Of a stretch of DNA of 64,000 bases, positions 15,616 to 23,736 are shown piece after piece. How positions within the stretch are numbered: the first letter of the stretch is position 1; each line of letters opens with the position of its first letter. Position numbers and translations under genes: made by a program. Source of the stretch: RYN-230 sp036509255 (GTDB taxonomy: Bacteria > Actinomycetota > Actinomycetes > Streptosporangiales > Streptosporangiaceae); assembly GCA_036509255.1 (NCBI GenBank), contig DATCFY010000033.1, forward strand, positions 8,940-72,939, written 5' to 3'. The notes under the pieces are model-generated. The model had not been told where the DNA came from. It worked only from the letters and a program-made list of their open reading frames with translations, and made no database searches.

Positions 15616-17262
15616 TCAGGCCGCGGAACGCTCCGGCGGCTCGATCCCGGACTGCCGCTCGACCAGGTTGAGCATCTCCGCCTTGGGCAGCCGGCTGGCC
15701 ATCGCCCAGAAGTAGATGACCAGGCTGAACGCGGCCACGACCAGCATGTCCCACCAGAACGGGATCCGGAACGTGTTGTCCGGGCCGTACTGGCCCTGCC
15801 AGGAGATGACGCCCAGGCCGATCAGGTAGAACGGCAGCCACTGCGCCGACTTCCAGTCCAGCGGCGGCCGGTTCTCGTCGAGCGCCATGAAGATGCCGAT
15901 CAGCACGTACCCGATCACGATCACCACGCCGAGCTTCCAGACCGTCACGAAGCCCGACCAGTAGATGAGCATGTTGGCGATGATGAAGGCGAGCGGGGAG
16001 ACCACCTCACCCGCGGGCACCCGGTAGGGCCGGTCGGCCTCCGGGACCTGCCGGCGGAACGCGCCCATGGCCAGCGGCGCGCCCGCGTACATGAGCACAC
16101 TGGCCCCGGTGACCAGGCTGACCAGGGAGTGCCAGCTCGGGAACGGCAGCAGGAAGAACAGCCCGGCCACGAAGGCCACGAGCAGGCTGATCCACGGGAC
16201 GCCATTCCCGTCCACCCTGGTGAAGAACTGCGGGAAGTAACGGTTGCGGCCGAGGCCATACCCGACCCGCGAGCTCGAGGTCTGGTACATCAGGCCGGTG
16301 CCGAACGGGGAGACGAACGCGTCGATCCGCAGGACAGCGGCCAGCCAGGCGAGGCCGACCAGGCCAGCCAGGCCGGCGAACGGGCCGGCCAGGATGTCCG
16401 GGTTGCTGATCTTCGCCCACCCGTGGGCGATCTGGCTGCTCGGCATCGCGCCGATGAACACCACCTGCAGCATGACGTAGATGACGATGCCGATGAAGGT
16501 GGCCAGCAGGATCGCCCGGGGCAGGTTCTTCTGCGGGTTCTTGATCTCCGCCGCCAGCTGGTCGGCCTGCTCGAAGCCGAGGTAGGCGAACACGATGCCC
16601 GCCGACGGGATGGCCCCGAACAGGGCCTTCCAGCCGTAGGGGTTGAAGCCTTGACTGGTGAAGTTGCCGCCGTGGAACTTGAACAGCAGCACGATGATGG
16701 TGAGGACCGGGATGGCCACCTTCCACCAGGTGATGCCCGAGTTGACCTTGTTGAAGATGCGCATGGCCAGGAAGTTCAGCGCCGTGAAGATCACCAGGAG
16801 GACGACCGTCATCGCGAAGCCGAGCCCGGTGACGTTGCCCTTCCCGCCGTTCGCGTTCTCGTCGAACAGGCCGGTCCAGTAGTGCGACCCGTACTGCATC
16901 ACCGCGAAGCACTCGATGGGGGCCACGGTGACGGCCTGCACCCAGGAGAAGAACCCGAAGGAGATACCGGCCACGCTGCCGTACGCGAGGTGCGGGAACC
17001 TCGCCGTGCCGCCGGAGACCGGGTACATCCCGCCCAGTTCGGCGTGCACCAGGGCCAGGAAGATGACCGCGACGCCGCCGATGACCCAGCCCAGCAGGGC
17101 GATCGGCCCCGCGGCCTGCGAGGCGTACAGCGCTCCGAACAGCCAGCCCGAGCCGATGATGGAAGTCTCGGACGCCCAGGTGGCGCCGATCAACCCCATC
17201 TCTCGTTTCAGGCCGATATCCGACGGTGCCGTCGGAGTAGCCGCTACGGACTCAGTTGCCAT
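15616..17262 (-). CDS. APC-family amino-acid permease
   Basis: A 548-residue transporter with about 12-13 hydrophobic segments. The N-terminal signature 'GLIGATWASETSIIGSGWLFG' is typical of amino acid-polyamine-organocation permeases; 'FAYLGFEQADQLAAEIKNPQ' is a conserved mid-protein motif. The substrate is not evident. The ATG at 17262 ('MATESVAATP') has an AAGAAGG ribosome site; the frame reaches 17337, but that extension lacks support. The gene stands alone, with a terminator behind it and an uneventful 240-base upstream region. Confidence 0.88.
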   Translation of the reverse strand: MATESVAATPTAPSDIGLKREMGLIGATWASETSIIGSGWLFGALYASQAAGPIALLGWVIGGVAVIFLALVHAELGGMYPVSGGTARFPHLAYGSVAGISFGFFSWVQAVTVAPIECFAVMQYGSHYWTGLFDENANGGKGNVTGLGFAMTVVLLVIFTALNFLAMRIFNKVNSGITWWKVAIPVLTIIVLLFKFHGGNFTSQGFNPYGWKALFGAIPSAGIVFAYLGFEQADQLAAEIKNPQKNLPRAILLATFIGIVIYVMLQVVFIGAMPSSQIAHGWAKISNPDILAGPFAGLAGLVGLAWLAAVLRIDAFVSPFGTGLMYQTSSSRVGYGLGRNRYFPQFFTRVDGNGVPWISLLVAFVAGLFFLLPFPSWHSLVSLVTGASVLMYAGAPLAMGAFRRQVPEADRPYRVPAGEVVSPLAFIIANMLIYWSGFVTVWKLGVVIVIGYVLIGIFMALDENRPPLDWKSAQWLPFYLIGLGVISWQGQYGPDNTFRIPFWWDMLVVAAFSLVIYFWAMASRLPKAEMLNLVERQSGIEPPERSAA

Positions 17263-17500
17263 GGTTCCGAACCTTCTTTCGGGTCCGCATACGTGGGCCA
17301 TACGGCCTGTGAGTAGGCCCATGGTAATGATCGTCAAACAGCCTGAGAAGAAGAGAGCGGCTTCATTTCGGTAACGCGGATCACGATAAGTCCACGAAGC
17401 GACACGCGCCGCTGTCCATTTACGGGCGGACCTACGTGTAACGGAGGGAAACAGGCGACGGAAGTTGAAACGGAGGCCAGCGGAATCTGGCGGCTAGACG

Positions 17501-18070
17501 CTAGATCGCAGCGGTGGAAGCCTTGCCGCTCGGGCTGCGCCGGCGCTCGTGCAGGGCCGTCACGCTGGCCTTGGCCGCGCAGCGGTCACTGCAATAGGCC
17601 AGCGACCGGTCGGGAGTCAAATCGACGAGCACGTGCGGGCAGGACGGGGCCTCGCAGTGACGCAGCCGGTCGGTACCCAGGCTGGTGACCACGTTGGTCA
17701 GGCCCAGCACGGCGCCAGCCGCGTAACGGTCCGCGACCGAGCCGCTGTCCGCGTGGTGCAGATGCCAGGTCCCGCCGTCGTGCCGGGCGATCTCGGGGTG
17801 GATAGGGTGCCGGGCGAGTAGCGCGTTCAGCCGTGCCGCCGCTTCATCCCCGTTGCCCCCGGCGCAATCCGCGAAGATCATCCGCAGATGGGACCGCAGT
17901 TCCCGCAGCGCGTCAAGATCAGCGCCGGTCACCCGGGCGCACAAACCAGCCCGGTCCGCCATGAAGGCCCGATAAGCCTCTATGGTGGCCAGCTCATCCT
18001 GACGGCCGCCGCCAGCGACGCTCGTGTTGACCAAGCGCGCCGCCAGCTCGGCATAGGAGGTGAGATCCAC
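17501..18070 (-). CDS. ABATE/CGNR zinc-finger regulator
   Basis: A 189-residue protein with an N-terminal ABATE-like region ('LAARLVNTSV', about residues 8-110) and a C-terminal CGNR-type zinc finger. Four cysteines appear in 'RHCEAPSCPHVLVD' and 'AYCSDRCAAKASV', with the last in the expected C-S-x-R-C spacing. Such proteins are stress-linked putative transcription factors. The start is a GTG at 18070 with a weak AAGGACTGGA site. The target genes are unknown; the neighbours are a permease and a quinone reductase. Confidence 0.85.
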   Translation of the reverse strand: MDLTSYAELAARLVNTSVAGGGRQDELATIEAYRAFMADRAGLCARVTGADLDALRELRSHLRMIFADCAGGNGDEAAARLNALLARHPIHPEIARHDGGTWHLHHADSGSVADRYAAGAVLGLTNVVTSLGTDRLRHCEAPSCPHVLVDLTPDRSLAYCSDRCAAKASVTALHERRRSPSGKASTAAI

Positions 18071-18225
18071 TCCAGTCCTTCAGCTGCTGGGGGGCATGGG
18101 GGTCCGCTTCCCCGCACAGAGTATGGCACAGACCGTCCGGCCCGGCCGGCCCTTCCACTGGGTCGCCCGTACTGCTTGGTAGCTGAGTGTAGCTACGTGG
18201 CCCCGGGCCGCCGCGCGGCGGGGTC

Positions 18226-18290
18226 TGATCGTCCGCCGGGCGGCCCCTGATCGTCCGCGGGGCGCCCCTGATCATCCACCGGGCGGCATC
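18226..18290. repeat. 21-bp degenerate tandem triplication
   Basis: Three units beginning TGATCRTCC (18226-18247, 18248-18268, 18269-18290) lie just upstream of the quinone-oxidoreductase start at 18309. Each contains a short GC palindrome (CCGCCGGGCGG or a variant). They may influence expression; no known operator is recognised. Confidence 0.75.
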
Positions 18291-18308
18291 AGGCGTTAAG
18301 GTGCGCCC

Positions 18309-19277
18309 ATGTTCGCTGTCACTGCCGCACGCATCGACGCCGATGACCCGCTGAGCGGACTGGAGCTGGGGGAGCACCCGGATCCCTCGCCCCCGGACGG
18401 GTGGACCACGGTGACCGTGCGGGCCGCCGCGCTCAATCACCACGACGTCTGGACCCTGCGTGGCGTGGGCATCTCCGCCGACCGGCTGCCCATCGTCCTC
18501 GGCTGTGACGCGGCCGGCCTGGACGAGGACGGCCACGAGGTGATCGTGCACGCGGTGATCGGCGACCCGTCAGTCGGGCGCGGCGACGAGACGCTCGACC
18601 CCCGCCGCTCGCTGCTGTCCGAGCGTTACGACGGCACGTTCGCCCAGCGGGTCGCGGTGCCCCGGCGCAACCTGGTGCCCAAGCCCGCGGCACTGTCCTT
18701 CACCGAGGCCGCCTGCCTGCCCACGGCGTACCTGACCGCCTACCGGATGCTGTTCACCAAGTCTGGTCTGCAGCCCGGGGCCACGATCCTGGTCCAGGGG
18801 GCGGGTGGTGGTGTCGCGACCGCTCTCCTGATGATCGGGCGGGCGGCGGGCTTTCGGGTCTGGGCGACCAGCCGCGATGAACGCAAACGTGACCGCGCCC
18901 TGGAACTCGGCGCCGACCGGGTCTTCGCGGACGGGGACAGGCTGCCGGAGCGGGTCGACGCGGTGATGGAATCGGTGGGCCAGGCCACCTGGGCCCACTC
19001 GCTGCGGGCTCTCAAGCCCGGGGGCCGGATCGTCGTCTGCGGCGCGACCAGCGGGGCGCTGCCGCCCGCGGACCTGAACCGGGTCTTCTTCCTCCAGCTG
19101 TCCGTGGTCGGCTCCACCATGGGCACGCGGGACGAGCTGGAGCGGCTGGCCACCTTCCTCGAGCAGACCGGCGTGCGGCCGAAGATCGACCGGACTATGC
19201 CGCTGGAGCAGGCCAAGGACGGCGTCGCCGCGATGATCGCGGGAGACCTGTTCGGCAAGGTCGTGTTCACCGCTTAG
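18309..19277 (+). CDS. zinc-independent MDR quinone oxidoreductase
   Basis: A 322-residue medium-chain dehydrogenase/reductase. The N-terminal GroES-like domain carries 'RAAALNHHDVWTLRG'. The Rossmann domain has 'ILVQGAGGGVATALLMIGRA' at about residues 160-180. The catalytic zinc ligands of alcohol dehydrogenases are absent, favouring an NADPH:quinone/enone reductase role. It starts 18 bases after a tandem repeat and is followed within 10 bases by the 2-hydroxyacid dehydrogenase, so they may form an operon. Confidence 0.88.
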   Translation: MFAVTAARIDADDPLSGLELGEHPDPSPPDGWTTVTVRAAALNHHDVWTLRGVGISADRLPIVLGCDAAGLDEDGHEVIVHAVIGDPSVGRGDETLDPRRSLLSERYDGTFAQRVAVPRRNLVPKPAALSFTEAACLPTAYLTAYRMLFTKSGLQPGATILVQGAGGGVATALLMIGRAAGFRVWATSRDERKRDRALELGADRVFADGDRLPERVDAVMESVGQATWAHSLRALKPGGRIVVCGATSGALPPADLNRVFFLQLSVVGSTMGTRDELERLATFLEQTGVRPKIDRTMPLEQAKDGVAAMIAGDLFGKVVFTA

Positions 19278-19286
19278 CGCGGGACA

Positions 19287-20256
19287 GTGCTGATGGGCGC
19301 GCCGGAACGGCTCCGGGTGGTCGTGACCCACTGGGTGCACCCGGACGTGGCTGACTACCTGGCCAGTTTCTGTGACCCGGTGCTGCCTGCCGGGCCCGGC
19401 GAGGTCTTCGCGCCGGACACGGTCGCGGACCTGGCCGCCGGCGCCACCGGGCTCATCACCGGGATGTCCGACCGGGTGGATGAGGCGTTCCTGGCCGGCT
19501 GCCCGCGGCTGCGGGTCATCAGCGCGACACTCAAGGGCTACGACAACTTCGCCGCCGCCGCCTGCGCCCGCCGCGGCGTGTGGCTGACCATCCTGCCCGA
19601 CCTGCTGACGGTGCCCACCGCGGAGCTCGCGGTCGGCCTGATCATCGGGGTGATGCGCCGGGTGGCCGAGGCCGACCGCGAGATGCGCCTGGGCACGTTC
19701 GCGGGCTGGCGGCCCCGCCTGTACGGCGCCGGCCTGGACGGCGCCACCGCCGGGATCGTAGGAATGGGGCAGGTGGGGCAGGCCGTGGCCGCCCGGCTGC
19801 GCGGGTTCGGCACCCGGATCGTCTACTGCGACCCCCGTCCGGTGCCCCCTTCCGCGCTCGCCGGGGCGGAGATGACCCGCCTCGACTGGTTTTCGTTGCG
19901 GGAAGTAAGCGACGTGGTGGTGCTGGCGCTGCCGCTGACCGCGGACACCCGCCATCTGCTTGGCGCGGAGGCGCTGGCCACCATGCGGCCCGGCGCCTTC
20001 CTGGTGAACGTGGGCCGCGGATCAGTGGTGGACGAGGACGCCGTCGCCGGCGCACTCGCGTCCGGGCAGCTCGCCGGCTACGCCGCCGACGTGCTCGCGA
20101 TGGAGGACTGGGTTCACCCCGCACCTGGGCTCCGCGGTGGACGGGGTGCGCAGGCAGATGTCACACGAGGCGGCCCGCCAGGTGCACCAGGTGCTCCGCG
20201 GCCAGCGGCCCGACCATGCCGTCAACGAGCCGGCCCGGTCCCGCCCGGGACCGTAA
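19287..20256 (+). pseudogene. 2-hydroxyacid dehydrogenase with internal deletion and frameshift
   Basis: This is a D-isomer-specific 2-hydroxyacid dehydrogenase resembling phosphonate dehydrogenase. It has 'LKGYDNF' (substrate loop), the NAD motif 'GIVGMGQVGQAVA' at about residues 152-164, and the active-site Arg in 'VNVGRGSVVDEDAV'. After 'DVLAMEDW' (codon ending 20111) the frame changes: the expected 'FTPHLGSAV' with the catalytic His, and the C-terminal helix 'EAARQVHQVLRG', continue in another frame from 20113 to the TAA at 20254-20256. About 20 residues normally found between the two blocks are missing. Uninterrupted translation would instead run antisense into the aminotransferase gene to 20432. 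Either a real pseudogene or a sequencing error. Confidence 0.8.
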
Positions 20257-20267
20257 CGCCCCGGCGG

Positions 20268-21476
20268 CTACTGCCGGTAGGTGCTGAGGAAGGTGCTCAG
20301 CCGCCCGATCGCGTCGTCGAGCACGTCGATCCCAGCCAGGAAGACCATCCGCAGGTGGTCGGGAGTGTCCAGGTTGAACCCGGTGCCGTGGGTGAGCAGC
20401 AGATGCTGCTGCTCCAGGAGGTCGATGACTAGCTGCTGATCATCGGAGATCTTGTACACATCCGGGTCGAGCCGGGGGAACACGTACAGCGCGCCACGCG
20501 GCTTGACGCAGTCCACGCCGGGGATCGCGTTCAGCTTCTCCCAGGCGTGGTCCCGCTGGTCGCGGAGCCTGCCCCCCGGCTGCAGCAGCGCGGTGATGCT
20601 CTGCGGGCCGCCCAGCGCGGCCTGGATGGCGTACTGGCTCGGCACGTTGGGGCACATCCGCATGTTCGCGAGCAGCTCCAGGCCCTCCAGGTACCCGGCC
20701 GCCTCCCGGCGCGGGCCGCTGACCAGCAGCCAGCCGGTGCGGAAGCCGGGTGCCCGGTAAGTCTTGGAGAGCCCGGACAGGGTCAGGACGACCAGATCGG
20801 GAGCGAGCGCGGCGGTCGATTCGTGGACCGCCCCGTCGTAGAGGATCTTGTCGTAGATCTCGTCGGCGAGGACGAGCAGGCCGTGCCGGCGGGCCAGGTC
20901 GAGCAGGCCGAGCAGGGTTTCCCGGGAGTACACCGCCCCGGTGGGGTTGTTCGGGTTGATGATGACCAGGGCCCTGGTGTTCTCGGTGATCTTCGAGGCC
21001 ACGTCGTCCAGGTCAGGCTGCCAGCCGGTCTGCTCGTCACACCGGTAGTGCGCGGCCCGGGCGCCGCACAGGATCACCGCCCCGGTCCACAGCGGGTAGT
21101 CGGGGCTGGGCACGAGGACCTCGTCGCCAGGGTCCAGCAGCGCCTGGAGGGCCATCACGATGAGCTCGGAGACCCCGTTGCCGAGGTAGACGTCGTCGGG
21201 GCCGACGTCGGGGACGCCCAGGGTGGTGTAGTACTGGGCGACGGCCAGCCGGGCCGAATGGATGCCCCGCGCATCGCTGTAGCCCTGGGCCTCGCCGATG
21301 TTCTGGACCAGCTCGGTGACCACGGAGTCCGGGGCCATCAGCCCGAACGGCGCGGTGTTGCCGATGTTGAGCTTGAGGATCCGGTGCCCTTCGGCCTCCA
21401 GCTGCCGGGCCCGGTGCAGCACCGGGCCGCGGATGTCGTACCGGACGTTGTTCAGCCTGCTGGCCTGCGGCACCAT
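20268..21476 (-). CDS. PLP-dependent aminotransferase, AspC/AlaT type
   Basis: A 402-residue class I aminotransferase. It has 'LKLNIGNTAPFGLMAPD' near the N-terminus, 'GNGVSELIVMALQAL' (cofactor phosphate side), 'INPNNPTGAVYS', the Schiff-base lysine in 'LSGLSKTYRAPGFRTGW' and a C-terminal domain. Actinobacterial relatives act as alanine or aspartate transaminases; specificity cannot be read here. The ATG at 21476 follows an AGGAGG site by nine bases; a frame from 21698 is only a low-complexity extension. Confidence 0.9.
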   Translation of the reverse strand: MVPQASRLNNVRYDIRGPVLHRARQLEAEGHRILKLNIGNTAPFGLMAPDSVVTELVQNIGEAQGYSDARGIHSARLAVAQYYTTLGVPDVGPDDVYLGNGVSELIVMALQALLDPGDEVLVPSPDYPLWTGAVILCGARAAHYRCDEQTGWQPDLDDVASKITENTRALVIINPNNPTGAVYSRETLLGLLDLARRHGLLVLADEIYDKILYDGAVHESTAALAPDLVVLTLSGLSKTYRAPGFRTGWLLVSGPRREAAGYLEGLELLANMRMCPNVPSQYAIQAALGGPQSITALLQPGGRLRDQRDHAWEKLNAIPGVDCVKPRGALYVFPRLDPDVYKISDDQQLVIDLLEQQHLLLTHGTGFNLDTPDHLRMVFLAGIDVLDDAIGRLSTFLSTYRQ

Positions 21477-21594
21477 CACCACGTACCTCCTGATCCGGGG
21501 ACTGGGGCTATCCGCCGGCGAACGGCGCAGCGGCGATTGCGGAACGAGATAAGAGCCTATCTTCACGCTTGAGGGCCCGGTCCGCGAACTCTTT

Positions 21595-22497
21595 TCAGCG
21601 GGGGTCGCCGGCCTGGCCGCCCTCGGTCCCGGGCGCGTCCGTGTCCGGGGCCGCCGTCTGGGGGGTGCCGGTCTGGGGGGTGCCGGAGCCGGAGGCATCC
21701 GCGGCGCCGAAGATCTCGGCCTTGATCCGGTCCAGCGCGTCGTCCAGGATCGTCCGCAGGTCGCCCACGGCGTCTTCGCTCACCGCGTGCGCCTGGGCCG
21801 CCGCGGCCCGCAGTTCCCGGGTGAAGCGGCGGGCCAGTTGTTCCAGGTCCCGGTAGGTCCCGGGGTCCGCCCAGCCCGATCCGCCCGGCGGCCAGCCACG
21901 CCAGCCGGCGCCGGTCTCCTCCCGCCGGGCCCGGCCGCGCCGGGCGCGCTCCTGCTGAGCGTGCTCGTGCTGGGCCTGGTCCTGCTGGGCCTGCTCGTGG
22001 AGGGCCTCATCCCAGGCGGACGCGGCCCGGCTGTCGCGGCGGGGCGGCCGGGCGCCGTTACGCGGCGCTCCGGCTTTCCCGCCGCGCGGCGGCGGGGGGG
22101 TGCCGCGGCCGTGCATGTCCCGCGCGGCAAAGGTCAGTTCCTCACGCAGGTTGCGCACGGTCTCCCGGACGTCCTCGGTGACTTCACGGGCGATGTCCTG
22201 GACCGACGCGGTGATCTCCTCCTCCAGGTCGCGGAGTTCATCGGAGCGGTTGCGGAGTTCCTCCCGGCCCTTGTCGGTGATCCGGTACACCTTGCGCCCG
22301 TCGGCCTCGTCGTGGGTGACCAGGCCCTCTTCCTCCAGCCGGGCCAGCCGGGGGTAGATGGTCCCGGGTGAGGGGGCATAGACGCCCATGAACCGGTCCT
22401 GGAGCAGCCGGATCACCTCGTAGCCGTGCCGGGGTGACTCATTGAGCAGCTTGAGCAGGTACAGCCGGAGCCTGCCGTGCCGGAAGACGGGGCTCAC
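21595..22497 (-). CDS. PadR-family regulator with long C-terminal extension
   Basis: A 300-residue protein. Residues ~1-85 form a PadR winged helix ('RLYLLKLLNESPRHGYEVI', 'SPGTIYPRLARLEEEGLV'), followed by a coiled-coil-like stretch ('RNRSDELRDLEEEITASVQD'). The middle part is Gln/Ala/Arg-rich and disordered, and a conserved-looking helix follows near residues 225-265. It is much longer than typical PadR proteins (~110-180). The GTG at 22497 overlaps the stop of the DUF4097 gene as GTGA, so the two are coupled; it probably represses their shared promoter. Confidence 0.9.
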   Translation of the reverse strand: MSPVFRHGRLRLYLLKLLNESPRHGYEVIRLLQDRFMGVYAPSPGTIYPRLARLEEEGLVTHDEADGRKVYRITDKGREELRNRSDELRDLEEEITASVQDIAREVTEDVRETVRNLREELTFAARDMHGRGTPPPPRGGKAGAPRNGARPPRRDSRAASAWDEALHEQAQQDQAQHEHAQQERARRGRARREETGAGWRGWPPGGSGWADPGTYRDLEQLARRFTRELRAAAAQAHAVSEDAVGDLRTILDDALDRIKAEIFGAADASGSGTPQTGTPQTAAPDTDAPGTEGGQAGDPR

Positions 22498-23357
22498 CGC
22501 CTGTCCCCCGCCGCCCCGGCCGCCGCCCGGGGCGCTCCTGGCTCGCCCCGCTGCAGCAGCGTGACCTGTCCGGACATGGTGGTGACACGGACCACGCCGG
22601 GATGTCCTGCTGGGCCGGCGCCGGGCTGTCCGGGGCACAGCTCGCCGCTGAGCGTGCTGGCGCCGGGTTCTTCGGTGTGCCGCAGGCCCGGGAACTCGCT
22701 CAGCACCCGGCCGGTGGTGGACCGCAGGTCCACCCGGGCGCGGGCGTCGGCGGGCAGCCGGATCGCGACCGGCCCGGACACGGTGTCTACCCGGAGCGCC
22801 GCGTCGTGGTCGAGGTCGACGTCCGCGGTAACCCGCCCGCTCACCGTCTTGGCGTCCAGCCGGTCCACCGAGCCGTCGGCCAGGGTGAGGTCGCCGGACA
22901 CCGAGTTGAACCCGATGGTCCCGCCGAGGCCTTGGGCCTCGATGTCGCCGGACACCGTGCGGGCGTCCACCGCCCCGGTCACCCCGTCCAGCGTGATGGA
23001 CCCGGACAAGCTCTTCACCGAGGTCGCCGCCGAGATCCCGGACACGATGGCGCTCGCGGTGACTACGCCCAGCTGGACCGGGCAATCCTTCGGCACCGTG
23101 ATGGTGATGGTGGCAGCGGTCCGGTCCGGCTGCAGCCAGCCGAGCAGCCCGTCCCAGCTCAGGTCCTCGTAGCTGACCGTGAGGGTGCCGTCGGAGTGAC
23201 TCACGATCAGCGGCTGGCCGGTCACGCCCGCGATGTCCAGGCAAGCCCGGTCGCCGGTGCTGAGCACCGCCACCGAGCCGCCGATGGCGCGTACCCGCAG
23301 CGTGTCCACCCGGTCGAAGTCGTACGTGGCAGGAGCGTCAACGGTCCAGCGCGGCAT
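22494..23357 (-). CDS. DUF4097 beta-helix protein
   Basis: A 287-residue protein consisting largely of short repeated beta-strand turns such as 'VKSLSGSITLDGVTGAVDA' and 'RTVSGDIEAQG', the right-handed beta-helix pattern of DUF4097. There is no signal peptide or membrane helix. The family often sits with PadR regulators and membrane-stress genes; function is unknown. It is the first gene of a two-gene operon with the PadR gene (GTGA overlap 22494-22497) and is preceded by a promoter embedded in a dyad. Confidence 0.88.
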   Translation of the reverse strand: MPRWTVDAPATYDFDRVDTLRVRAIGGSVAVLSTGDRACLDIAGVTGQPLIVSHSDGTLTVSYEDLSWDGLLGWLQPDRTAATITITVPKDCPVQLGVVTASAIVSGISAATSVKSLSGSITLDGVTGAVDARTVSGDIEAQGLGGTIGFNSVSGDLTLADGSVDRLDAKTVSGRVTADVDLDHDAALRVDTVSGPVAIRLPADARARVDLRSTTGRVLSEFPGLRHTEEPGASTLSGELCPGQPGAGPAGHPGVVRVTTMSGQVTLLQRGEPGAPRAAAGAAGDRR

Positions 23358-23407
23358 GTCGTGATCCTCTCAGCGTGGCCCGGGCGGCCAGGCGTCCCAG
23401 CACCCAT

Positions 23408-23444
23408 ACGATATATCTCGTTGACTGAAAGTCAAGATGTATCG
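23408..23444 (-). promoter_or_regulatory. promoter and dyad before DUF4097-padR operon
   Basis: On the minus strand a -35-like TTGACT (23435-23430) and a -10-like TATCGT (23413-23408) are 16 bases apart. They lie within an inner dyad TTGACT-GAA-AGTCAA (23421-23435) flanked by imperfect arms CGATATATCT and AGATGTATCG (23409-23418, 23435-23444). This overlap suggests autorepression by the PadR protein. Confidence 0.6.
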
Positions 23445-23553
23445 CGAATCGAGGTGCGGGCTGCCCGGGGCCGCCGCCTGGGCCCGCCAGCCGGCCAGTC
23501 CGCGGTACCATCGCGCGGGCCCTCCGGGGTGCAGCGACGCGCCCGGCTGTCCG

Positions 23554-23733
23554 CTAGTCCGCGTCGTCCTCGTCGAGGCGGGCCAGCCAGGTGGCCAGCT
23601 TCTCCACGGTTGCCTCGGTCTCGGGGAACAGGTCGACGAACTCGCGCAGCCGTTCCGCGAGCCAGCCCAGGCTGACCTCGTCATCCGCGCGCCGGTCGAG
23701 CAGTTCCTCGATGCCGCGGTCGGTGAAGTACAT
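23554..23733 (-). CDS. DUF6104 59-residue protein coupled to kgd
   Basis: This short gene encodes 59 residues starting 'MYFTDRGIEELLDRRADDEV' and ending in an acidic 'RLDEDDAD' tail, the DUF6104 pattern. Its ATG at 23733 lies only three bases after the kgd stop codon, so it should be translated from the same mRNA. The region 'LAERLREFVDLFPETEATVE' is predicted helical. Function is unknown; conservation next to kgd suggests an accessory to the 2-oxoglutarate dehydrogenase complex. Confidence 0.85.
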   Translation of the reverse strand: MYFTDRGIEELLDRRADDEVSLGWLAERLREFVDLFPETEATVEKLATWLARLDEDDAD

Positions 23734-23736
23734 CGT

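Noticed and set aside
19580..20287. Separate plus-strand protein in frame 2
   Set aside because: It is a shadow of the 2-hydroxyacid dehydrogenase with simple composition. The real continuation of that gene is in frame 1 from 20113.
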